Both the position numbers and the translations under genes were made by a program. A stretch of DNA of 64,000 nucleotides, from assembly GCA_905182355.1 (NCBI GenBank), contig CAJJBH010000033.1, positions 1 through 64,000 on the forward strand. Reading direction: 5' to 3'. This DNA comes from an uncultured Paracoccaceae bacterium (GTDB lineage Bacteria; Pseudomonadota; Alphaproteobacteria; Rhodobacterales; Rhodobacteraceae). Positions 52,930 to 62,391 of the stretch are shown piece after piece; the stretch's first letter is position 1; every line of letters begins with the position of its first letter. The notes below the pieces were generated by a model that was not told where the DNA came from, made no database searches, and saw nothing but the letters and a program-made list of their open reading frames with translations.

Positions 52930-53703
52930 ATGTTTCAAGTGTTCGAAATAATAACGCTCCAACAAATGTGTTTTGCAGCATTGGTGGCTGTGGCTGCTGG
53001 CTTTGTAAAAGGCGTGGTTGGGTTTGGCATGCCAATGATCTTTGTCTCTGGTTTAAGCACCTTTTTGGCCCCTGAGCTTGCTTTGGCTGGGCTGATCTTT
53101 CCAACCCTAGTGGCCAACATGACCCAGGCTTTTCGGGAGGGACCGACCGCTGCCTGGCAGTCCGTAAAGATGTTTAAGATGTTCCTATTTGTCGGGTTGG
53201 TAACGCTGTCTATTGGGGCGCAAATGGTTCGAACACTGCCGTTGTGGTCAATGCTGCTGACCATTGGTTTACCTGTCACATTGTTCGCAATGCTGCAGTT
53301 GCGCGGTGTGGAAATAAAGTTAAAAGGCCCGTCTACATGGGTCGCTGCAGGCGTGGGTGCCATTGCAGGGTTCATGGGTGGCATCTCTGGAATTTGGGGG
53401 CCACCTACGGTTGCATACCTCTCTGCGCTGGGAACACCTAAAGATGATCAAATGCGGATTCAGGGAGTAATCTATGGGCTTGGGGCAGTTGCACTAACAG
53501 TGGCCCATTTTGGATCAGGTGTGCTTCGCGCGCAGACATTACCATTAAGTTTAGCAATGGTGTTTCCTGCTGTTTTGGGGATGTGGATTGGTGGGCGTAT
53601 TTTTGATCGAATCGATCAAGTGATGTTTCGCCGCGCGACGTTAGTTATTCTGCTAATGGCAGGACTTAACCTGATCCGTCGCGCAGTGATGCTATTGATC
53701 TAA
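52930..53703 (+). CDS. TauE/SafE (TSUP) family membrane permease
   Basis: The 257-residue protein has about eight hydrophobic helices and the TSUP hallmarks GFVKGVVGFGMPMIFVSGLS near the N-terminus and GFMGGISGIWGPPTVAYLSA in the second half. Such proteins move sulfite, sulfoacetate or other organic anions across the inner membrane. The substrate is not evident. Its stop overlaps the stop of the convergent XRE gene. Confidence 0.85.
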   Translation: MFQVFEIITLQQMCFAALVAVAAGFVKGVVGFGMPMIFVSGLSTFLAPELALAGLIFPTLVANMTQAFREGPTAAWQSVKMFKMFLFVGLVTLSIGAQMVRTLPLWSMLLTIGLPVTLFAMLQLRGVEIKLKGPSTWVAAGVGAIAGFMGGISGIWGPPTVAYLSALGTPKDDQMRIQGVIYGLGAVALTVAHFGSGVLRAQTLPLSLAMVFPAVLGMWIGGRIFDRIDQVMFRRATLVILLMAGLNLIRRAVMLLI

Positions 53704-54053
53704 GCTGTGCGGGCTGTTGTCGTGCCGGCAACGTCTTGAATAAATGTACTAATACGGGCTTTAAGTTGCTCGTCCTTGATCGAGGCAACTGCGCTTACGA
53801 TGTCCATTGCGTTGTCGGCTGGCGTTGCAGCATCTTCGGCCAAGCCTTCAAAGAAGTAAGACGTAGTAACACCCAGAATTTTAGACAATTCAAACAAGCG
53901 GCTAGCCGCAATGCGATTTGATCCAATTTCATATTTTTGAACCTGTTGGAAAGATAGTTTAAGATGGCGTGCAACGTCGGTTTGTGAATAGCGGCGCAGC
54001 GTGCGTGCTTGTTTAAGTTTCTGACCTACGTGGATGTCTACTTCATGTGGCAT
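53700..54053 (-). CDS. XRE-family transcriptional regulator
   Basis: From ATG 54053 (GGAGATA upstream) the 117-residue protein has one helix-turn-helix: HVGQKLKQARTLRRYSQTDV, ARHLKLSFQQVQKYEIGSNR, then ASRLFELSKILGVTTSYFFE, and a short tail. Proteins of this kind are common in Rhodobacteraceae. It is divergent from the regulator at 54236, and the 180 bases between contain palindromic sequence. The target is unknown. Confidence 0.87.
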   Translation of the reverse strand: MPHEVDIHVGQKLKQARTLRRYSQTDVARHLKLSFQQVQKYEIGSNRIAASRLFELSKILGVTTSYFFEGLAEDAATPADNAMDIVSAVASIKDEQLKARISTFIQDVAGTTTARTA

Positions 54054-54183
54054 TGTTGGTATCTCCGGTTGAATGATTACCGTTTTGCTAGAAGTTGAAC
54101 TTTCAATCAATTGAGTACTTTTTTACTTCTTTTGAACATAAATATACCACAGATGTATGATTTGCGTACCATTAACCCACTCT

Positions 54184-54218
54184 GTATACGTGTGATATAC
54201 TACTCTGCATGCGTGTGT
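54184..54218. promoter_or_regulatory. Palindrome and direct repeat in the divergent regulator promoter
   Basis: GTATA and TATAC at 54184-54200 (N7 spacer) form an inverted repeat. CGTGTG occurs within it at 54189 and again at 54212, 23 bases apart. The site lies just upstream of the regulator at 54236 and opposite the XRE gene, where either protein could bind. Confidence 0.4.
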
Positions 54219-54235
54219 TAATATTTTGAACCTAC

Positions 54236-55120
54236 ATGAATTTTGGACTATGTTTTATTGTGAATGAAATCACCAACCCATTGCTCTTCGAGATGATTAG
54301 ATCGTTTTCGAAGTTGGCTAAAACCTTAAACCTATCACACGCGGTGCACGAGTTAAGTAGCACAAGGCAAACTGTGCGACGTCATATAGCCAGCCTTGAA
54401 GAGATAAAGGGTGAAAAGCTATTCGAGGTTGTAAACCGACAATATGCACTGACTGAAGCTGGGCGAAACGCTTTGCCCGAAGCAGATCAAATCCTTGCAA
54501 GGGGCCACGCATGGCTTCGGGGGCAGCTTGGCGGTGTTGATGGTATGATGCAGGTTTCGTACAAAAACGTTGAGGGTTGGGAATATTTTCAGCAGCAACT
54601 AAAGATTAGCGATGTTTGGGGCGCTGACTCTGCATTATTGAGAACGGCAGTTTCCTGCTGGGCAAAAAGCGGCGGAGACCTTGAAAGCGAGCACATGAAG
54701 GCCGTGCGCCCGTATTTTTTGGTCTACCGTGACACACCTTCTGGCTGGATTTGCGTCGAAGTTGGGGAAAAATCTTTTTATTCGAAGTGGTGGGGTTGGG
54801 CCGAAGCACGCAGCAGCATCGGGCGTTCATTGGGCGAGTTCCCAGGCGGTGAAGAGTTCGCAACCATTATGGATACGCCGTTTCGCGAAGTCCAAAAGAA
54901 TCACTCATTGCGTTTGGATCAGGTTGCTACGCGAGTGCCAAGGGAACCGGGTGGTGACCCGAAGGCGATATGTTTTCAAAGATTATTGATGGGTGTGCGG
55001 ATGCCTGATGGTAGTTTTGCACTAGTCACTGTGGTAGATCGTGCAGAAAAAATGGCGGTTTCAGGGGTGGACCAGCGTTGGATTGACGACATGCCAGCCG
55101 ACGCCACGGTTGATTTCTAG
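54236..55120 (+). CDS. LysR-like helix-turn-helix regulator with unfamiliar C-terminal domain
   Basis: The 294-residue protein has a winged helix at about 20-80 (FSKLAKTLNLSHAVHELSST, RQTVRRHIASLEEIKGEKLF, YALTEAGRNALPEADQIL) like the LysR N-terminus. However, residues 100-290 do not look like the LysR effector fold: they are Trp-rich (GWEYFQQQL, FYSKWWGWAEARSSIG) and end with FALVTVVDRAEKMAVSGVDQ. This part may be a PAS-like sensor, but I do not recognise the family. It is followed 61 bases later by a GNAT-like gene on the same strand. Confidence 0.6.
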   Translation: MNFGLCFIVNEITNPLLFEMIRSFSKLAKTLNLSHAVHELSSTRQTVRRHIASLEEIKGEKLFEVVNRQYALTEAGRNALPEADQILARGHAWLRGQLGGVDGMMQVSYKNVEGWEYFQQQLKISDVWGADSALLRTAVSCWAKSGGDLESEHMKAVRPYFLVYRDTPSGWICVEVGEKSFYSKWWGWAEARSSIGRSLGEFPGGEEFATIMDTPFREVQKNHSLRLDQVATRVPREPGGDPKAICFQRLLMGVRMPDGSFALVTVVDRAEKMAVSGVDQRWIDDMPADATVDF

Positions 55121-55181
55121 TTATTTGGAATAAACATTAAAGCAACTTAATCTTCTTTGCGCTAAATGTAAGTGGGAGCTT

Positions 55182-55916
55182 ATGTCAAGGTGTAAGAAGA
55201 TGATGATTCACAACATGTCGTATGAGGAACGCTTTGTTTCCTCAGCAGCAAGTGTCCTTGAGCAACATGGGATCGGTATTACCCTAGTGACTGACTTTGA
55301 TGAATATCGCTCACAATTGATTGCCGAACGGCCTGACCATGAAATTGGCGCCCCATTTGACCCCGAATTGCACAATTTGAATAAGACAAATGCGTTTTGG
55401 ATGATTGGCCGAAATAGGCAGGGTGAAATCATGCACACGCAGGCCATACGATTGTTGGACCTTGGATGCGGGACATTAGGTGATTACTTTTCGAAGAGCT
55501 TCCGAGATTTCCCGCCACCAGGCGTCCCGATTGATATGAAGCGTTCGCAGTATCGCGTTGGCCCTGGTGCAAACCGGATGAAGGGACAAGTGGCTTACCA
55601 CGGCGAATTTTGGATCGGCGGTATACCGGGGGAGTATCGTGGCAGCGGTATTTCAACTGTACTGTGTCGTTTGGGTTTTTGGGAAGCGTTCCAACGTTGG
55701 GATTTAGATCATATGGTTGGCTTTATGGCGCAATCAGTTGCTTTCAAAGGTTGGGTAGAGCGTGCTGGTTGGATGCATACTGATCCAAATGCCCTACGGT
55801 GGGCCTTAAAGGGAAAAGAGACCATGATTGAAGGGTTTTTGGCCTATTTGCATCGGGAAGATTTTCACTTCCTATTGAACGTTCCAGAAGCCCAAAGGTT
55901 TGCGAAAGCCGCTTAA
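55182..55916 (+). CDS. GNAT-like acyltransferase-type protein of unknown function
   Basis: The 244-residue protein from ATG 55182 (GGGAGC upstream) is soluble. Residues 130-210 resemble an acetyl-CoA-binding GNAT core: GIPGEYRGSGISTVLCRLGF recalls motif A (Q/RxxGxG/A), followed by DLDHMVGFMAQSVAFKGWVE. The N-terminal half has no known domain. GNAT-fold proteins include acetyltransferases and acyl-homoserine-lactone synthases, but the conserved LuxI residues are not evident. It is probably co-transcribed with the upstream regulator. Function unknown. Confidence 0.5.
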   Translation: MSRCKKMMIHNMSYEERFVSSAASVLEQHGIGITLVTDFDEYRSQLIAERPDHEIGAPFDPELHNLNKTNAFWMIGRNRQGEIMHTQAIRLLDLGCGTLGDYFSKSFRDFPPPGVPIDMKRSQYRVGPGANRMKGQVAYHGEFWIGGIPGEYRGSGISTVLCRLGFWEAFQRWDLDHMVGFMAQSVAFKGWVERAGWMHTDPNALRWALKGKETMIEGFLAYLHREDFHFLLNVPEAQRFAKAA

Positions 55917-55920
55917 TATT

Positions 55921-55950
55921 AAAAAGGCCGCGAGATGAATTCTCGCGGCC
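55921..55950 (-). terminator. Strong terminator of pckA
   Basis: A 10-bp perfect stem (GGCCGCGAGA with TCTCGCGGCC) and 5-base loop, followed on the minus strand by TTTTT, lies 26 bases past the pckA stop. It also sits next to the stop of the plus-strand gene ending at 55916, but the T-run supports minus-strand termination. Confidence 0.9.
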
Positions 55951-55975
55951 TAACCACTTTCACCATTTAGCAGCT

Positions 55976-57574
55976 TTATCCGATTGCGGCTGCCTTAACC
56001 TCTTTGTCGATAAACGGAAGATATTGTTCGAAATTTCCTGAGAACATCTTTACCAGTTTCGTTGCCTGAGCATCATATGCCGCCGCATCATGCCAGGTCC
56101 TGCGTGGATCAAGCAAAATGTCAGCAACCCCGCCCACAGCCACAGGAACTTCGAAACCAAAGTTTTGATCCGTGCGGTATGTCGCATCAGCAAGGGATCC
56201 GTCCAGCGCTGCCGTTAAAAGTGCGCGGGTTGCACGGATGGGCATACGTGAACCAACACCATATGCACCGCCCGTCCAGCCTGTATTCACCAACCAGCAG
56301 GTTGCCCCATGCTGCGCAATCTTTTCACGCAGCAAATTGCCATAGACTTCTGGGCGACGCGGCATAAAGGGCGCGCCAAAGCATGTCGAAAACGTTGGTT
56401 CTGGTTCTGTGACGCCCCGTTCAGTACCGGCAACCTTAGACGTAAAGCCTGATAGAAAGTGATACATCGCTTGTGCTGGTGTTAAGCGCGCGATTGGGGG
56501 CAAAACACCAAACGCATCACATGTTAGCATGATGATGTTCTTAGGGTGGCCCCCTTGTGCATTCTCACTTGCATTCGAGATGTAGTGCAACGGATAGGCG
56601 CAACGCATGTTGGCTGTTAGGCTGTCGTCATCAAAGTCCAAGTCTTTGGTTTCTTCATCAAAAACCATATTTTCGATGACGGTACCGAATTTTTCAGTTG
56701 TTGCGTAGATTTCTGGTTCAGCTTCAGCGTTGAGGTTGATGGTTTTTGCATAACACCCTCCTTCAAAGTTGAAAGTGCCGCGATCTGACCAACCATGTTC
56801 ATCGTCACCGATTAAGGTACGCGATGGATCAGCTGACAAAGTGGTTTTCCCTGTGCCCGAAAGCCCAAAGAAAACAGCGGTATCAACTGGGTTACCAGTT
56901 GCGTGGTTTGCCGAGCAATGCATCGGCATAACGCCTTTGTCGGGCAATAGGTAGTTAAGCAAGGAAAAGACAGATTTTTTGTTCTCGCCAGCATATTCAG
57001 TGCCGCCGATAAGGATCAGCTTCTTGTCAAAGTTCATAGCAATGACTGTTTCTGAACGGCAGTTGTGTTTTGCGGGATCAGCTTGGAAACTTGGGCAGTT
57101 TATAACTGTAAAGTCTGCCAAAAAGTGATCTAGATCGTCACGTTCAGGACGGCGCAACATGTGGCGAATGAAAAGGCCATGCCATGCTAGTTCAGTCACC
57201 ATACGGAAATTGATAGCATACGCTGGATCAGAACCGCCAACAAGATCCTGGACCCAATAGTCGCGGCCCTTCATATGGGTCAACATATCGGCATGCAGCG
57301 CATCAAACCCTTCTGGGGACATCGCTGCGTTATTTTCCCACCATATCGTGTCTTCAACTGACGGTGTTTTAACGACATGTTTGTCTTTGGGGGAACGGCC
57401 AGTAAATTTTCCTGTGGTCACCAAAAATGTGCCACCTTTGCCTAACGTACCTTCGCCGCGCTTCAGTGCCGCTTCGATCAATGCTGGTTCGATCTGGTTG
57501 TAATAGACATTGCCCAGCTCCTTGATCCCTTGATCTTCAAGCTGGAATTGCGGGTTTACCCGTCCAAATGTCAT
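55976..57574 (-). CDS. pckA: Phosphoenolpyruvate carboxykinase (ATP)
   Basis: The 532-residue enzyme has the substrate motif [10 protein letters not shown], the metal motif region [17 protein letters not shown], the P-loop [20 protein letters not shown], and [14 protein letters not shown]. It makes PEP from oxaloacetate for gluconeogenesis, cytoplasmic. It is divergent from chvI, whose product is known to influence pckA in Agrobacterium, so direct control across the shared promoter region is plausible. Confidence 0.97.
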   Translation of the reverse strand: MTFGRVNPQFQLEDQGIKELGNVYYNQIEPALIEAALKRGEGTLGKGGTFLVTTGKFTGRSPKDKHVVKTPSVEDTIWWENNAAMSPEGFDALHADMLTHMKGRDYWVQDLVGGSDPAYAINFRMVTELAWHGLFIRHMLRRPERDDLDHFLADFTVINCPSFQADPAKHNCRSETVIAMNFDKKLILIGGTEYAGENKKSVFSLLNYLLPDKGVMPMHCSANHATGNPVDTAVFFGLSGTGKTTLSADPSRTLIGDDEHGWSDRGTFNFEGGCYAKTINLNAEAEPEIYATTEKFGTVIENMVFDEETKDLDFDDDSLTANMRCAYPLHYISNASENAQGGHPKNIIMLTCDAFGVLPPIARLTPAQAMYHFLSGFTSKVAGTERGVTEPEPTFSTCFGAPFMPRRPEVYGNLLREKIAQHGATCWLVNTGWTGGAYGVGSRMPIRATRALLTAALDGSLADATYRTDQNFGFEVPVAVGGVADILLDPRRTWHDAAAYDAQATKLVKMFSGNFEQYLPFIDKEVKAAAIG

Positions 57575-57917
57575 ATGATCTCTCCTATTTCCGCTGTTGC
57601 GGATGATCGTAATTTGCAGGCGTTGTCGTCGCGTTGCAGTTCAACTGCGTCTTAACATGGCGTTTTCGTGCATGAACAGGACGGTTTGGCACAGTTAGCG
57701 CCATCAGGCCGAAGTTTATCGCATGTAGCGTTAAACTAGATACGCGGATGTCGCGAAAGTGCGGCAATTTAGCCATTCCTAACCATTTTCGGGTTTAAAC
57801 ATAGCGAGTTTGAGGGCGATTCGCAGATTGTTATTGATTCGAGACGATAAAATACCAAAAATGTTGGGAAAAATACAAAAAATGTAATGTGGCAGTAGTA
57901 GTACAAGGATACAGGCA
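57575..57917. promoter_or_regulatory. Shared promoter region of pckA and chvI
   Basis: This 343-base divergent region has no gene. It holds a 4-bp stem CCGC-TGTT-GCGG near the pckA start and becomes AT-rich toward chvI (57835-57900), where the chvI promoter must lie. No well-defined ChvI box could be named. Confidence 0.55.
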
Positions 57918-58619
57918 ATGAATAAGATTGCATTGGTGGACGACGACAGGAACATCCTGACGTCGGTTTCAATGACTCTTGAAGCCGAAGGTTTCGAGGT
58001 GGAAACATATAATGATGGTCAAGCCGAGCTAGACGCATTCAACAAGAAGATGCCAGACATGGCCGTGTTGGATATTAAAATGCCGCGCATGGATGGGATG
58101 GACCTGTTGCAACGCCTTCGTCAAAAATCGACGATGCCGGTCATATTCCTGACATCCAAAGATGACGAGATTTACGAAGTTCTTGGTTTGCGTATGGGCG
58201 CAGATGATTATGTTAAGAAGCCGTTTTCCCAACGCCTCCTGGTCGAACGCATCCGCGCATTGTTACGTCGCAAAGAAGCACAAGCCGGCGAAATTGTTGC
58301 GGATAGCGAAGAAACCAAAGTTATGGACCGCGGTGAGTTGCGGATGGATCCATTGCGCCATGCGGTATCCTGGAAGGGTAAAGATGTATCGCTGACTGTG
58401 ACAGAGTTCTTGCTTTTGCAAGCCCTTGCCCAACGCCCAGGTTTTGTGAAGTCGCGCGATCAACTGATGGACGTCGCTTATGATGACCAAGTTTATGTAG
58501 ATGAACGTACCATCGACAGTCACATCAAGCGTTTGCGCAAAAAGATGCGTACAGCTGATGATGAATTTTCTGCGATTGAGACGCTGTACGGTATCGGGTA
58601 TAGATACAACGAAGACTAA
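57918..58619 (+). CDS. chvI: Response regulator ChvI
   Basis: The 233-residue OmpR-type regulator has the acidic pocket VDDD and the phospho-Asp at 52 in [16 protein letters not shown], then a winged helix ([45 protein letters not shown]). ChvI/ChvG senses acid or envelope stress and host contact in Rhizobiales. It heads the conserved chvI-chvG-hprK-rapZ-EIIA-HPr cluster. Confidence 0.94.
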   Translation: MNKIALVDDDRNILTSVSMTLEAEGFEVETYNDGQAELDAFNKKMPDMAVLDIKMPRMDGMDLLQRLRQKSTMPVIFLTSKDDEIYEVLGLRMGADDYVKKPFSQRLLVERIRALLRRKEAQAGEIVADSEETKVMDRGELRMDPLRHAVSWKGKDVSLTVTEFLLLQALAQRPGFVKSRDQLMDVAYDDQVYVDERTIDSHIKRLRKKMRTADDEFSAIETLYGIGYRYNED

Positions 58620-58628
58620 GTTAACCTG

Positions 58629-60353
58629 ATGGCTTTGGCCGAAAGGGCACTCTTGCGGGATATGACATCTCCATCATTGCAGGACGGTGATGTGGTTTTG
58701 GGGGACGATTGGGTCGCTCCGGATGCCACAGCACCTTCAGAAATGTGCGCCCGCCGTGAACGGCGGGGGCTTTTCTCATTGCGGCGGTCGCCGATTACCC
58801 GAAAAATCATCACCTTCAATCTTGTGGCGCTTTGCCTGTTGATCGCGGGGATTTCCTACCTAAATTCTTCACGTGATAGTTTGGCTGTTCAACGGGCTGC
58901 AGCCCTAGTGAGCGAAGCTGAATTAATAGCAGACGTTATCGAAGCGCAGTTGCCAAGCGGTGTGCCAGTGAATTTGGCCACGGGCGATGGAGTTGACATA
59001 GTCGCGACTTTCGAAGGCCTTGACCTGCGTAACGGGACTGAGGTTTTTGTTTTTGACACTTCCAATACGCTCATAGCCAAAACGTCAGGAACAGATTTTG
59101 CGTTACCATCTTCAGGCGGCGGTGCTGGCAGAACTACAATTTTATCAGATGGATTGAATTGGTTGTGGTCCGCAATATCTAGACCTTTTGGATCGAAAAA
59201 AGCCGAAGGTGGCTTAACCGTAGAAGAGCAACTTCGCACACTTATTTCAGACAGTCTTACAAAAGGCACCCAATTACAGGATGCATTAGATGCAAATGGT
59301 CAATCTTGGTTTGGTGTGATCACGCCGATTGAACAGGGCACTGAAAGTATTGGGGTTGTTGCGGTAACCAGTGCCGCTGGCGAGATAGATGCGCTTGTAC
59401 GCCGTGAGAATGAAAATATGTACCAGATGTTCATTATCGCGACGCTGGTGTCCATTGGTCTAAGCCTTGCGCTGGCAGCAACTATTGCAAACCCACTTTC
59501 TGACCTGGCCGCTGCCGCTGAATTGGGTCGTGACAAGAACGCCCGCAAAGTAAATCCTGGCCGTATTCGTATCCCTGATCTAACGGCACGTCCCGACGAA
59601 ATAGGGCGGCTAAGTGGTGCGCTTCGTGGAATGATCTCGGCGCTATATAACCGTATCGACGGCAACGAACAGTTTGCAGCTGATGTTGCGCATGAAATTA
59701 AAAACCCTTTGGCATCTTTGCGTTCTGCTGTGGGAACATTGCGGATGATCAAACGCGAAGATCACCGCATCAAACTTTTGGATGTGATTGAGCACGATGT
59801 ACGCCGTCTTGATAGACTGGTCAGCGATATTTCGAATGCGTCCCGTTTAGACAGTGAGCTGGTTAAGGAAGAAGAAGAACCGTTTAATCTTCTCATAATG
59901 CTAGGAAACCTAGGTCAGTATCTTGGTGAAGATGCTAAATCAAAGGGTATCGATTTCATCACCGATTTGCCGCCTAACCCTATCGAAATTCATGGCCTTG
60001 AAGCCCGTTTAGCCCAAGTATTTGTAAACCTAATCACCAACGCAATTTCCTTTTGCAAAGAAGGTGATGCTATTCGTATTTGGGCCCGCAAACGCGAGAA
60101 CCGGATCTTGGTCGTGGTTGAAGACACAGGTCCCGGGATCCCTGACCAAGCACTGAACAAGATATTCAAACGCTTCTATTCACAACGCCCTGAAGAACAT
60201 TTTGGGAACAACTCTGGCCTTGGTTTGGCTATCTCAAAGCAGATCGTTGAGGCGCATGGTGGTGTGATTTGGGCCGAAAATATCCGTCCGACAGAAGCTG
60301 ACATCACATCCGAACCACTCGGCGCGCGTTTTGTCGTAGGTCTCCCAATCTAA
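58629..60353 (+). CDS. chvG: Sensor histidine kinase ChvG
   Basis: The 574-residue membrane kinase has two membrane helices (about 59-80 and 265-290), a periplasmic sensing domain between them, a HAMP-like linker, HisKA with DVAHEIKNPLASLRSAVGTL and an ATPase domain (NLITNAISFC, EDTGPGIPDQA, NNSGLGLAISKQI). Family members are held inactive by the periplasmic repressor ExoR in Rhizobiales; no exoR is here. It lies 9 bases after chvI. Confidence 0.94.
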   Translation: MALAERALLRDMTSPSLQDGDVVLGDDWVAPDATAPSEMCARRERRGLFSLRRSPITRKIITFNLVALCLLIAGISYLNSSRDSLAVQRAAALVSEAELIADVIEAQLPSGVPVNLATGDGVDIVATFEGLDLRNGTEVFVFDTSNTLIAKTSGTDFALPSSGGGAGRTTILSDGLNWLWSAISRPFGSKKAEGGLTVEEQLRTLISDSLTKGTQLQDALDANGQSWFGVITPIEQGTESIGVVAVTSAAGEIDALVRRENENMYQMFIIATLVSIGLSLALAATIANPLSDLAAAAELGRDKNARKVNPGRIRIPDLTARPDEIGRLSGALRGMISALYNRIDGNEQFAADVAHEIKNPLASLRSAVGTLRMIKREDHRIKLLDVIEHDVRRLDRLVSDISNASRLDSELVKEEEEPFNLLIMLGNLGQYLGEDAKSKGIDFITDLPPNPIEIHGLEARLAQVFVNLITNAISFCKEGDAIRIWARKRENRILVVVEDTGPGIPDQALNKIFKRFYSQRPEEHFGNNSGLGLAISKQIVEAHGGVIWAENIRPTEADITSEPLGARFVVGLPI

Positions 60354-60363
60354 GGTTATTTGG

Positions 60364-60798
60364 ATGTCGTCGCAAACTTCCAAAACCTTACATGCAAATT
60401 GTGTGGCCATTGATGGTAAGGGGTTACTGATTTTGGGGGCCTCTGGCACAGGGAAGTCTACATTAACATTGCAGATGATGGCCATTGGTGCCGATCTTGT
60501 GTCTGATGATCAAACGACAATTTCCTTAGCTGGAAATTGCATTAAGGCCGAAGCACCCATTGCGATCAAGGGTTTGATCGAAGCGAGAGGGGTGGGGATA
60601 TTAACTGTTCCCAGCATACATAGTGCAACCATCATCGCGATCGTCGATCTTGATTATATAGAAGCAGAACGTTTGCCAAGACCACGAACACAATCGTTGA
60701 TGGGTATCTCATTACCTTGTCTGCACAGCGTTGATTGCATTGGCTTCCCTTCTGGACTGTTGCATTATCTGCGTCACGGGAGGCAAGATGTGTCATGA
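60364..60798 (+). CDS. hprK: HPr kinase/phosphorylase, short alphaproteobacterial form
   Basis: The 144-residue protein has the P-loop GASGTGKSTLTLQM (25-38) and the DDQTTISL region, lacking the N-terminal domain of Gram-positive HprK (about 310 residues). Short HprK phosphorylates HPr at Ser46. Its end overlaps rapZ by 4 bases. HPr downstream keeps Ser46, consistent with a working pair. Confidence 0.93.
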   Translation: MSSQTSKTLHANCVAIDGKGLLILGASGTGKSTLTLQMMAIGADLVSDDQTTISLAGNCIKAEAPIAIKGLIEARGVGILTVPSIHSATIIAIVDLDYIEAERLPRPRTQSLMGISLPCLHSVDCIGFPSGLLHYLRHGRQDVS

Positions 60799-61688
60799 CG
60801 AACTCTGATCCAACTACAAAACGCGTCGTGCTTGTCACTGGACCGTCAGGTGCTGGGCGTTCAAGCGCGATCAAAGTGCTTGAGGATCTTGGTTTTGAAG
60901 CCATCGATAATATGCCCTTGCGGCTAATTCCAGCATTGCTCGACGATCTGGATGCCGGGAAATCAATGGCTCTTGGGATTGATCCAAGAACGCGCGATTT
61001 TTCTTTGGCTGCAGTTGTGGATGCGCTTGGGTTGATTGCACCGGATGCCAGCGTTGTTCCGGAATTACTATATTTGGATTGCGCAACAGAAGTCTTGTTA
61101 CGCCGATTTTCGGAGACACGACGCCGGCATCCGCTTGCTGAAGGGGGCAGGCTGCTTGCTGGGATTGAGCGCGAGCTGAAAATTCTTGGGCCAGTCAGGG
61201 AACTGGCAGATATTCTGATCGACACCAGTGACTTGAATGTCCATGAGTTGCGCACTGAGGTGGAACATTGGTTTTCAAACGGCGCTGATCACAGGCTGTC
61301 TGTTTCAGTTCAGTCATTCTCTTACAAACGTGGTTTGCCGCGCAGTGTTGATATGGTTTTTGATTGTCGCTTTTTGAAGAACCCTTATTGGGAGCCCAGC
61401 TTGAGATCGGCAACGGGAAAAGAGCAACGCGTGGCTGACTACATCGCAAGCGACTCACGTTTCGTTCCGTTTCTTAAAAAGGTACAAGACCTCGCCTTGT
61501 GGTTGTTGCCTGCCTATTTAGATGAGGGCAAGTCACATCTCTCCATTGCATTTGGGTGCACAGGAGGGCAACACAGGTCAGTAGCAATGGCCGAAAATTT
61601 GGCAACAACCTTGAACACCGAAGGTTGGCAAGTGTCTTTGCGACACAGAGAATTGGACCGCCGTAAAAAAGACGAGGCTGTTAAGTGA
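60795..61688 (+). CDS. rapZ: RNase adapter RapZ
   Basis: The 297-residue protein has an N-terminal P-loop-like GPSGAGRSSAIKVLEDLGFE, where Arg replaces the usual Lys in the Walker A, and the C-terminal domain with KRGLPRSVDMVFDCRFLKNP and FGCTGGQHRSVAMAENLA. In E. coli RapZ directs RNase E to glmZ RNA and senses glucosamine-6-phosphate; in alphaproteobacteria its target is unknown. It starts inside the hprK stop and ends overlapping the EIIA gene. Confidence 0.95.
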   Translation: MTNSDPTTKRVVLVTGPSGAGRSSAIKVLEDLGFEAIDNMPLRLIPALLDDLDAGKSMALGIDPRTRDFSLAAVVDALGLIAPDASVVPELLYLDCATEVLLRRFSETRRRHPLAEGGRLLAGIERELKILGPVRELADILIDTSDLNVHELRTEVEHWFSNGADHRLSVSVQSFSYKRGLPRSVDMVFDCRFLKNPYWEPSLRSATGKEQRVADYIASDSRFVPFLKKVQDLALWLLPAYLDEGKSHLSIAFGCTGGQHRSVAMAENLATTLNTEGWQVSLRHRELDRRKKDEAVK

Positions 61689-62080
61689 TCGGAATTGTAA
61701 TTGTAGCACATGGCGGACTGGCGAAAGAGTATCTTGCCGCAATCGAACACGTTGTCGGTCTGCAAACTGGCATCCGCGCAATTTCGATTGAGAAAAGCCA
61801 TGACCGAGCTGCAAAGCAGAATGAAATATGCGCAGCCGCGGATGAAGTGGATCAAGGTCAAGGGGTCGTGGTGGTGACCGATCTGTTTGGTGGATCACCA
61901 TCAAATCTTAGTCTTTTGGCTTGCCAACCTCACGGACGCCGCATCCTTTACGGTGCGAATTTGCCAATGCTGATCAAGCTGGCTAAATCACGTGGCAAGT
62001 CGGTGCAAGACGCAGTAAGCGCAGCTTTGGATGCGGGCCGAAAGTATATTGACAGCCAAAATGTCAGCCAAGAAACCTAA
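61685..62080 (+). CDS. PTS EIIA component, mannose type
   Basis: The 131-residue protein begins (GTG) MIGIVIVAHGGLAKEYLAAI with the phosphorylated histidine at 9 and has VVVTDLFGGSPSNLSL. There is no EIIB or EIIC here; such stand-alone EIIA proteins belong to the regulatory PTS of alphaproteobacteria, which controls metabolism and envelope functions instead of sugar uptake. Confidence 0.94.
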   Translation: MIGIVIVAHGGLAKEYLAAIEHVVGLQTGIRAISIEKSHDRAAKQNEICAAADEVDQGQGVVVVTDLFGGSPSNLSLLACQPHGRRILYGANLPMLIKLAKSRGKSVQDAVSAALDAGRKYIDSQNVSQET

Positions 62081-62093
62081 GAGAATACCAAAA

Positions 62094-62363
62094 ATGACAA
62101 AATCTGCGTTGACGATCGTAAATGTAAAAGGGCTTCATGCGCGTGCTTCTGCTAAGTTAGTGGAAGTTGTAGAAGCTTTTGACGCTCAAGCTGAGGTGTC
62201 CAAAGATGGCATGTCTGCATCAGGCGACAGTATAATGGGGCTTTTGATGTTGGCAGCGTCAAAGGGAAGCATTATTGAAATTGAAACCACAGGGCCAGAT
62301 GCACAACCATTGTCCGATGCGCTTTCAGCGCTTGTAGCAGACAAATTTGGTGAAGGTGCTTAA
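62094..62363 (+). CDS. Phosphocarrier protein HPr
   Basis: The 89-residue protein from ATG 62094 has His15 in GLHARASAKLVE and Ser46 in GDSIMGLLMLAASKG. His15 receives phosphate from EI-Ntr; Ser46 is the HprK target. It closes the regulatory PTS cluster. EI (ptsP) is not in the window. Confidence 0.95.
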   Translation: MTKSALTIVNVKGLHARASAKLVEVVEAFDAQAEVSKDGMSASGDSIMGLLMLAASKGSIIEIETTGPDAQPLSDALSALVADKFGEGA

Positions 62364-62391
62364 GGTTACTTAAAAACAAGGATCGATTGCT

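Noticed and set aside
55182-55916. Acyl-homoserine-lactone synthase (LuxI) for the GNAT-like protein
   Set aside because: The conserved LuxI arginine, phenylalanine, tryptophan and acidic residues are not present in the expected order.
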